NCBI GenBank assembly: GCA_031270945.1 | Contig: JAISWZ010000209.1 | Span: 1 to 34,282 of the forward strand | DNA: 34,282 bases | Source of the DNA: Clostridiales bacterium | GTDB lineage: Bacteria; Bacillota; Clostridia; Lachnospirales; WQUN01 | Direction: 5' to 3' | In this document: positions 30,055-34,282 of the stretch, piece after piece | Layout: every line of letters starts with the position of its first letter | Numbering within the stretch: position 1 is the stretch's first letter | Notes under the pieces: model-generated | Told to the model about the DNA's origin: nothing | The model's database searches: none | What the model saw: only the letters and a program-made list of their open reading frames with translations | Position numbers and translations under genes: made by a program

Positions 30055-31534
30055 CTAAGACGCCTTGTTGTTTGCGACTATCGTCTTGGCTTGCTCCAAG
30101 AATTGCGTTGCTCCAGCTTCCACGCTTGTCTGGCCAAAGGCTATTGATTCCGCTATGGACTTGAAGGCGGCGTCTATCTCTGTCGCGCCAGCAACCGGGA
30201 AAGTGGATGGAGTGCCTATCTTGGACAAGGTGTTGACAAAATCCAAGATCTCCAGCTGATACTCGTCAAGCTTCGGAATGTAGGCGTCCGAGAGAGACTC
30301 GTTGCCAGGAACGCCCTGATCCAAGCCAAACAGGGACAGGCCTTCAGCCGTGTTGATCCAGTGGTTCATAAGCATTGCGGCGGCATCCTTTTTGTCCTGT
30401 GAAGACTCAGATGAAATGGCGAAATGAGCGCCTTCCGGGAATTCGCCTACAGCTTTGCCAACTGCAGTTGGGTTTCGGACAATGCCAATGGTTTTGTCAG
30501 GGAATGTTGTAGAGTAAAGTTTGTACTGGTTTACCGGCACCATGGTAACCAGGATTTTGTCCCTGGAGAATAGGCTGTCCTCCAATGTGGCGGTGCCATA
30601 TTCTGTGGTTGTCGCAGGATCAGGCACTACGCCCAGATTTCTCAACTCGTCATACATGGTCCAGAACCCGACTATGTCTTCCAAGGTAAAGCCTATTTCT
30701 CCATCAGCAGTGTAAAGCTCGCGGCCATTTTGCCTAACGAAATAACGCCATGAATTCAGGCTGGTGGAGATGTCGTTCATTAGCCATGCGTCAGAATTGC
30801 CCTCTGCGTCAAATTTCTCTCGCACTTGGGTTCCTATGGTCTTGAGATCGTCCCAGCTCCAGTCAAAGCCGGGCTTTGTCACTCCCAGGCGGTCAAATAA
30901 TGATTCGTTTGCAAACACACATGAGAAAGTGATGCCCATGGACAGCATGTAAAGCGTTCCATCAACCGCCCCGGTATTCACAACTCCCTCAGGCCAGCCG
31001 CTCACTGTCAGAAGGCCCTTGTCGATGTATGGCTGAAGCGGCTCAACCTTGTTGCGCCCGATGTAATCTGAGGCGTACTGCGCATGCATGCCCATGAAAT
31101 CAGGCGCGTTGTTGCTTGAAGTTTGCACGGCCAGTTTGTCCCAGTAGTCCGTCCAGCTGACAGGCTCGCTTATGACAGTTACGTTGGGGTTGGCGGCTTC
31201 AAAACCGTCGATGATCTGGTTGTAAAGGTCATGCCTATTGGAGCATATCCCAAAATTATATCCGAGGTGCCGGAAAAGTACGGCGTTGAAGCATTCGCCC
31301 GGACTTTTACGGCACCAAAACGGAATTTTGGGATATGCACTTGGTATCGCCCCACCAGGCCGCCCTGATTTCCGTTTTTGCCGCTGGGGCTTCCGCCGCT
31401 GGAGCTTTGGTTGCTGATTGCGCAGGAGCCTGCCCGCCTTGGTCAGGGGCCGGGGTTGCCGCTTGGCCTGCGCAGGCTGATAGAGCTGACAGACACATGA
31501 ACACGCAAAGCGCTAACGCTGCTATTCTTTTCAT
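30055..31534 (-). pseudogene. Sugar ABC transporter binding-protein gene broken by palindromic element
   Basis: The frame starts at ATG 31534 with a lipoprotein signal (lipobox LSAC, Cys21) and a Gln/Ala/Pro linker, reaches AAWWGDT, then enters the element at 31241-31340 and soon stops. Beyond the element the protein resumes as RHDLYNQIIDGFEAANPNV and continues to the stop at 30055. Deleting the element plus one TTG restores an unbroken 1377-bp frame of 458 aa, reading WWGDTNRHD, the usual first strand of family 1 solute-binding proteins. Intact, it would bind a carbohydrate and deliver it to the two permeases encoded downstream. As it stands only a short lipopeptide and a signal-less fragment (from ATG 31128) could be made, so transport should fail unless the element is lost or another binding protein serves. 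Confidence 0.92.
31241..31340. mobile_element. Palindromic MITE-like element, copy 4 (100 bp), inside a gene
   Basis: Starts GAGCATATCCC, ends GGGATATGCAC, flanked by TTG at 31238-31240 and 31341-31343. It lies in the reverse orientation to copies 1-3. Inner arms GTGCCGGAAAAGT and ACTTTTACGGCAC pair with one mismatch. It inactivates the sugar-binding-protein gene. Confidence 0.92.
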
Positions 31535-31586
31535 GATTTTTTCGCGCGAAAAACCGCGCCGCTCCTTTCGGATTATGCTGCGAGAA

Positions 31587-31686
31587 GGGCTGAAACAAGC
31601 CAAGCCATAAATTTAATTTTGGGATATTCTCTTGTTCCAGCCCTTAGGACGTGCATTGGGTCATGAATTAGGTCGTGCATTAGGTC
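31587..31686. repeat. Hairpin and 24-bp tandem repeat ahead of the binding-protein gene
   Basis: GGGCTGAAACAAG (31587-31599) pairs with CTTGTTCCAGCCC (31631-31643), 12 of 13 bases. Between them lies AATTTTGGGATATTCTC, which resembles the right end of the palindromic element and may be another decayed copy. TTAGGWCGTGCATTRGGTC follows twice (31644-31662 and 31668-31686). Confidence 0.55.
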
Positions 31687-31701
31687 AAACAAGATAATTT
31701 T

Positions 31702-31819
31702 ATTTCTGGCTTGGGAAAGCCAGGCATTTTTAAGAAAGATTTTATTTTTTCAATCTTTATCTTTCTGGCTTGGGAAAGCCAGGCGTTTTCTAGAATTATT
31801 ATATTTTTTCAAGATTTAC
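31702..31819. repeat. 59-bp tandem duplication with hairpins beyond the RraA-like gene
   Basis: Units 31702-31760 and 31761-31819 each hold CTGGCTTGGGAAAGCCAG, a 7-bp-stem hairpin, and a later ATTTTTTCAA block. They lie directly after the RraA-like stop. The orientation of the T-rich flank suits plus-strand rather than minus-strand termination, so they may act on transcript stability instead. Confidence 0.8.
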
Positions 31820-31821
31820 CT

Positions 31822-32529
31822 TTATTTCGACACTTCAACCGTGGAGTCGAGAGCCATGCCCAAGTCGATGTACATGCTTCTGCGGGCTTTCTTGTCATTC
31901 GAGGCTTCCTGCCACGCGTACTTTGCCACGTCGGCTACAGCTTTCCTGGGAACAGCTATTACGCCATCCCCGTCGGCCACTATAAGGTCGCCGGGATAGA
32001 TTGCCACGCCTCCAATAGCTATGGGGATGTCTTTTTCGTGGTACCTGATTCTGGCTTGATCCATGGGCTGGGAAACAAATTTTGACCACACGGGTATCTG
32101 CTGCAAAATGACCTCGTCAGTGTCGCGTATGCCGCCGCCGTTTGTGAGATAGCCAACGACACCATTCTTTTTGCCGCTCAAAGTGTTATTTGAGCCTAAA
32201 AGCCCCACATCCAAGCCGCAGATGTCCAGACAGACAAAATCTCCTGGCTGAATGTCGCGGTTCCAAGGGTCGGTGCAGACATTGCCGTAGTACCATTGCA
32301 CCCATTTTGTGTATTCGTCGCCAACAACGCTTGGCGCTGGGCCTTCGAAGGGAAGGTAGCGCGCCGTCCGCGCTATTCCTATAGCGCTTGTTCTGTAAAG
32401 CGGACGGATTGAATGGTGAACTGTGCCGTAATGCAAATATCCAACCCAGTCCATGCCATCGCGCACGTCCGTGACGCGCAAGCCATTGAACTGTTCGATG
32501 ATTGCCAAATTTTCCTTAACGCTGAACAT
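31822..32529 (-). CDS. RraA-like family protein (HMG/CHA aldolase fold)
   Basis: 235 aa, ATG preceded by GGAGGAAGA. It has the RraA/demethylmenaquinone-methyltransferase-like fold, with the segments GGVAIYPGDLIVADGDGVIAVP and, earlier, GVVGYLTNGGGIRDT, the place where HMG/CHA aldolases hold the metal and the catalytic arginine-aspartate. Such proteins are divalent-metal pyruvate aldolases or oxaloacetate decarboxylases; others only regulate RNase E. In a sugar-acid locus an aldolase or decarboxylase acting on a keto acid is the best guess. It lies between the isomerase and the transporter genes, and a tandem hairpin repeat follows it. Confidence 0.85.
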   Translation of the reverse strand: MFSVKENLAIIEQFNGLRVTDVRDGMDWVGYLHYGTVHHSIRPLYRTSAIGIARTARYLPFEGPAPSVVGDEYTKWVQWYYGNVCTDPWNRDIQPGDFVCLDICGLDVGLLGSNNTLSGKKNGVVGYLTNGGGIRDTDEVILQQIPVWSKFVSQPMDQARIRYHEKDIPIAIGGVAIYPGDLIVADGDGVIAVPRKAVADVAKYAWQEASNDKKARRSMYIDLGMALDSTVEVSK

Positions 32530-32671
32530 TTGTCTTCCTCCAGGCGATTCAGTGAGTGAGTTAAATGATCGTTACTTATTAAGGATTGGCCGCTCACGAG
32601 CGAAAACTGTAAAAGCGCATCCCCAATTGAAATTGCTTGGAAAAGCGCGAGTTTGGGGCTTGCGTTGCGCC

Positions 32672-33469
32672 TCATGAAACTTTCGCTTGCGGGCAGCATA
32701 TTTTTCTGAGAAACTCCAAGTTGGACTCAGCCTTTTGTAATTCTGCTGGCATATCAATTTCTATGCTAATAGATCTGTCGTAACCAGTGCTAGCCAAGTT
32801 TTGGATGCGGGTCTTGTGCAGAGGATAGCGCTCCTCCAGGAGAAAGTCTCGCTTGAGCGCAGAGCCAGCGTCATCTGAGATATGCGTGTGGCATATCATC
32901 GTTTGATAGCTTGTTAAATCTTTGTCACCTTCGCCACTGCGCTCCATATTGTAAAAATCAGGCAATAGCGCTAGGAAAGGATGCGCGATATCAGCGACAA
33001 TGCCGGCCGCTTCCGAGATGGTGTTAATGAAGTTGCAATAGCATGGGCCTAGCGGTTCAACTAGAACATATATGCCGCGCTCCGCGAAAACGTTTGCGGT
33101 TGCCAGAAAGAACTCCCTGATTTCTCGATTGGCCAAATCCTTGGGGTAGCCCTCTGGCAAAATCCTGGACATTGGCGAGCCTACTCCAACATGCTGCGCC
33201 CCCAGGGCTCTGGCTGCCATCAAAACATCTTTCGCGTACGCTTCGGCTTCAGGCAAGCTGAAACCCGGCCCTGCCATTTTTATTCTAGGCGGGCAGTAAG
33301 AATTGAACCCTGCGCATGGCAACCCTATCCGCTCGAGCTTATCCGCCAGCGCCTTGAATGCGGCGCTGTCAAGCCCAAGCACATGGCGGGCGCTTAATTC
33401 GATGTAGTCAAATCCCGCTTTGCTTACAACATCAATGTCAGCGGCAGAAGCCGCGCAACCAATACGCAC
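32672..33469 (-). CDS. Sugar phosphate isomerase/epimerase-like TIM-barrel protein
   Basis: 265 aa from GTG 33469, with GAGGAGGGAGG upstream. It belongs to the AP-endonuclease-2-like TIM-barrel family of xylose-isomerase-like sugar isomerases and epimerases. Candidate metal ligands are visible at the ends of strands: Glu in VLVEPLG, Asp in LLPDFYNM, His in ICHTHISD and Glu in SIEIDMP. Its length is normal. It is the first gene behind the LacI-controlled promoter at 33562-33590. It probably isomerises the incoming sugar, keto-acid or hydroxypyruvate-like intermediate; members of this family (OtnI) occur with four-carbon acid kinases, which fits the OtnK-like gene in the same locus. Confidence 0.87.
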   Translation of the reverse strand: MRIGCAASAADIDVVSKAGFDYIELSARHVLGLDSAAFKALADKLERIGLPCAGFNSYCPPRIKMAGPGFSLPEAEAYAKDVLMAARALGAQHVGVGSPMSRILPEGYPKDLANREIREFFLATANVFAERGIYVLVEPLGPCYCNFINTISEAAGIVADIAHPFLALLPDFYNMERSGEGDKDLTSYQTMICHTHISDDAGSALKRDFLLEERYPLHKTRIQNLASTGYDRSISIEIDMPAELQKAESNLEFLRKICCPQAKVS

Positions 33470-33484
33470 GTACCTCCCTCCTCA

Positions 33485-33590
33485 TGTATACGTTTACATG
33501 GCGGGGATGAACCATCCCTTTGTGAAAAAGCCTCCAAGTAAACGTTTTCTTGAGCAATATAAATATAGCATAAGTTTATGGCGTTTGCAA
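33485..33590 (-). promoter_or_regulatory. Catabolic operon promoter with two LacI-type operators
   Basis: On the minus strand TTGCAA (33590-33585), 17 bp, TATATT (33567-33562). Operator 1, CAAGTAAACGTTTTCTTG (33535-33552), is an 18-bp near-perfect palindrome at the expected transcript start. Operator 2, TGTATACGTTTACA (33485-33498), lies between it and the start codon. Both match the AAACGTTT-centred LacI/CcpA pattern, so the LacI product encoded at 26803 is the likely repressor, with CcpA-type control as an alternative. Confidence 0.75.
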
Positions 33591-33993
33591 GTAGTAATGT
33601 TTGATGATTTTGGCGCTGGCTTTTTGTTGCTATTGCACATGGTTTGAAACGGGCGAAAACTGGCTTGAAGCATAAAGGCATAGGCGAGACGATAGGATGA
33701 ATCATGATTAGAGTAAAAAGAGCAAATCAAACCGGGGTTTTTGGATATGTGAAATAGTCATAAATAAAGCTTAAATAAAAAGCAAATATTGTGCAAATCG
33801 CTTTATCAGGAGTTTCATCTGTTTGGCGTTATGACATACGCCCTTTGAGCATATTTGACACCGGTTTTGATTGCAAACCCAATAATGCTTTTGCCAATAT
33901 GTCGGCAATCGGCTTGAAGTGGCGCAGATTAAGCTTGTAGTCGTTATCATGAAAACAAGGGTTTTGATCTATGCTGACGAGCGCTCAAATGTG
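33591..33993. other. Gene-free stretch
   Basis: About 400 bp of AT-leaning sequence upstream of the catabolic promoter. The short ORFs overlapping it show no family resemblance and no ribosome sites. I see no RNA gene, nor a promoter I would defend. Confidence 0.5.
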
Positions 33994-34059
33994 GAATTTT
34001 CTTATCGTTGCCCGACTCAGGACCCAGTCGGGCCGCTCCCGCTAACGATAAGAAAATTC
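33994..34059. repeat. Composite 66-bp inverted repeat of unknown kind
   Basis: Outer arms GAATTTTCTTATCGTT and AACGATAAGAAAATTC are perfect 16-base complements. Inside them CCCGACT and AGTCGGG form a second stem. It abuts element copy 5 but does not share its ends. It could be a different mobile hairpin, a terminator or a small structured RNA. Confidence 0.6.
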
Positions 34060-34062
34060 TAA

Positions 34063-34161
34063 GAGCATATCCCAAAATTAATTCCAGGGGCTGAAAAATT
34101 CCGGCGTTGAAGCATTCGCCAGGAATTTTTCAGCCCCTTAACGGAATTTTGGGATATGCAC
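34063..34161. mobile_element. Palindromic MITE-like element, copy 5 (99 bp)
   Basis: Starts GAGCATATCCC, ends GGGATATGCAC, flanked by TAA at 34060-34062 and 34162-34164. Inner arms GGGGCTGAAAAATTCC and GGAATTTTTCAGCCCC pair perfectly although both differ from the other copies. Reverse orientation, like copy 4. Confidence 0.9.
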
Positions 34162-34207
34162 TAAATCTTCCAAACCTGTTCCCGTTTGATCTGAAATTCT
34201 GAAAAGC

Positions 34208-34245
34208 ATTGAAAAGACGGCATTTCTATGTACCGCCTTTTCAAT
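34208..34245. terminator. Strong hairpin near the right edge
   Basis: ATTGAAAAGACGG and CCGCCTTTTCAAT pair except for one mismatch, around a 12-base loop. The A-run/T-run in the arms suits a terminator, probably for a gene lying beyond the right edge. Confidence 0.55.
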
Positions 34246-34282
34246 AAAGTAACCCCGTTTAACCCCAGTTATCCCCGTCTGA

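Noticed and set aside
32530..32671. Possible extra small gene between the isomerase and RraA-like genes
   Set aside because: No start with a ribosome site other than the RraA-like one; the frames there are shadows.

Overview
The window is a bacterial chromosomal segment of moderate GC. It most likely comes from an anaerobic Clostridia-like Firmicute. This is inferred from the Ala/Pro-rich lipoprotein linkers, the Pro/Thr linkers of the secreted proteins, the strong GGAGG ribosome sites, and the BKACE, LacI and CUT1-ABC gene content. No rRNA, tRNA, CRISPR or transposase gene was found.

Region 1 (1-711): the 3' end of an unidentified gene whose last codons are interrupted by a palindromic mobile element, then a gene-free stretch with hairpins. 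Region 2 (712-13608): a long plus-strand gene series that looks like one operon. It holds a GntR regulator with a sigma70 promoter and an overlapping inverted repeat, a complete peptide ABC transporter (DppA-B-C-D-F type), a TldD/TldE protease pair, an ornithine-cyclodeaminase-like protein, an amidohydrolase, a 39-codon small ORF and a MalY/PatB-like PLP enzyme, closed by a hairpin. Together they suggest uptake and stepwise breakdown of a peptide or modified peptide; the substrate is unknown.

Region 3 (13629-20419): two tandem paralogous secreted proteins of 924 and 934 aa. Each has a GLUG beta-helix, a Pro/Thr linker, calcium-binding TSP3-type repeats and a duplicated C-terminal module I do not recognise. 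Each is preceded by the same inverted repeat, promoter and long leader. Region 4 (20530-21942): an orphan RecF/OLD-like AAA ATPase with a well-formed promoter and what may be the wreck of a second gene.

Region 5 (21954-33590, minus strand): a sugar-acid-type catabolic locus in two parts. The upstream part has a TIM-barrel isomerase, an RraA-like protein, a sugar ABC binding protein and two permeases, behind a promoter flanked by LacI-type operators. The downstream part has a LacI regulator, a PPC-domain protein, a BKACE enzyme, a thiolase, a four-carbon sugar-acid kinase and an SDR dehydrogenase. The binding-protein gene is broken by a mobile element, so the transporter should be inactive or dependent on another binding protein.

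Across the window lies a family of roughly 100-bp palindromic elements: five good copies and one clear decayed copy. They have ends GWGCATATCCC, 3-bp target duplications (TAA/TTA/TTG) and a stem whose two arms change together between copies. Two copies interrupt genes, one sits in a gene leader with the empty site preserved in the paralog, and one is nested in an older copy. A second theme is short tandem duplications at or just beyond gene 3' ends (53, 40 and 59 bp).
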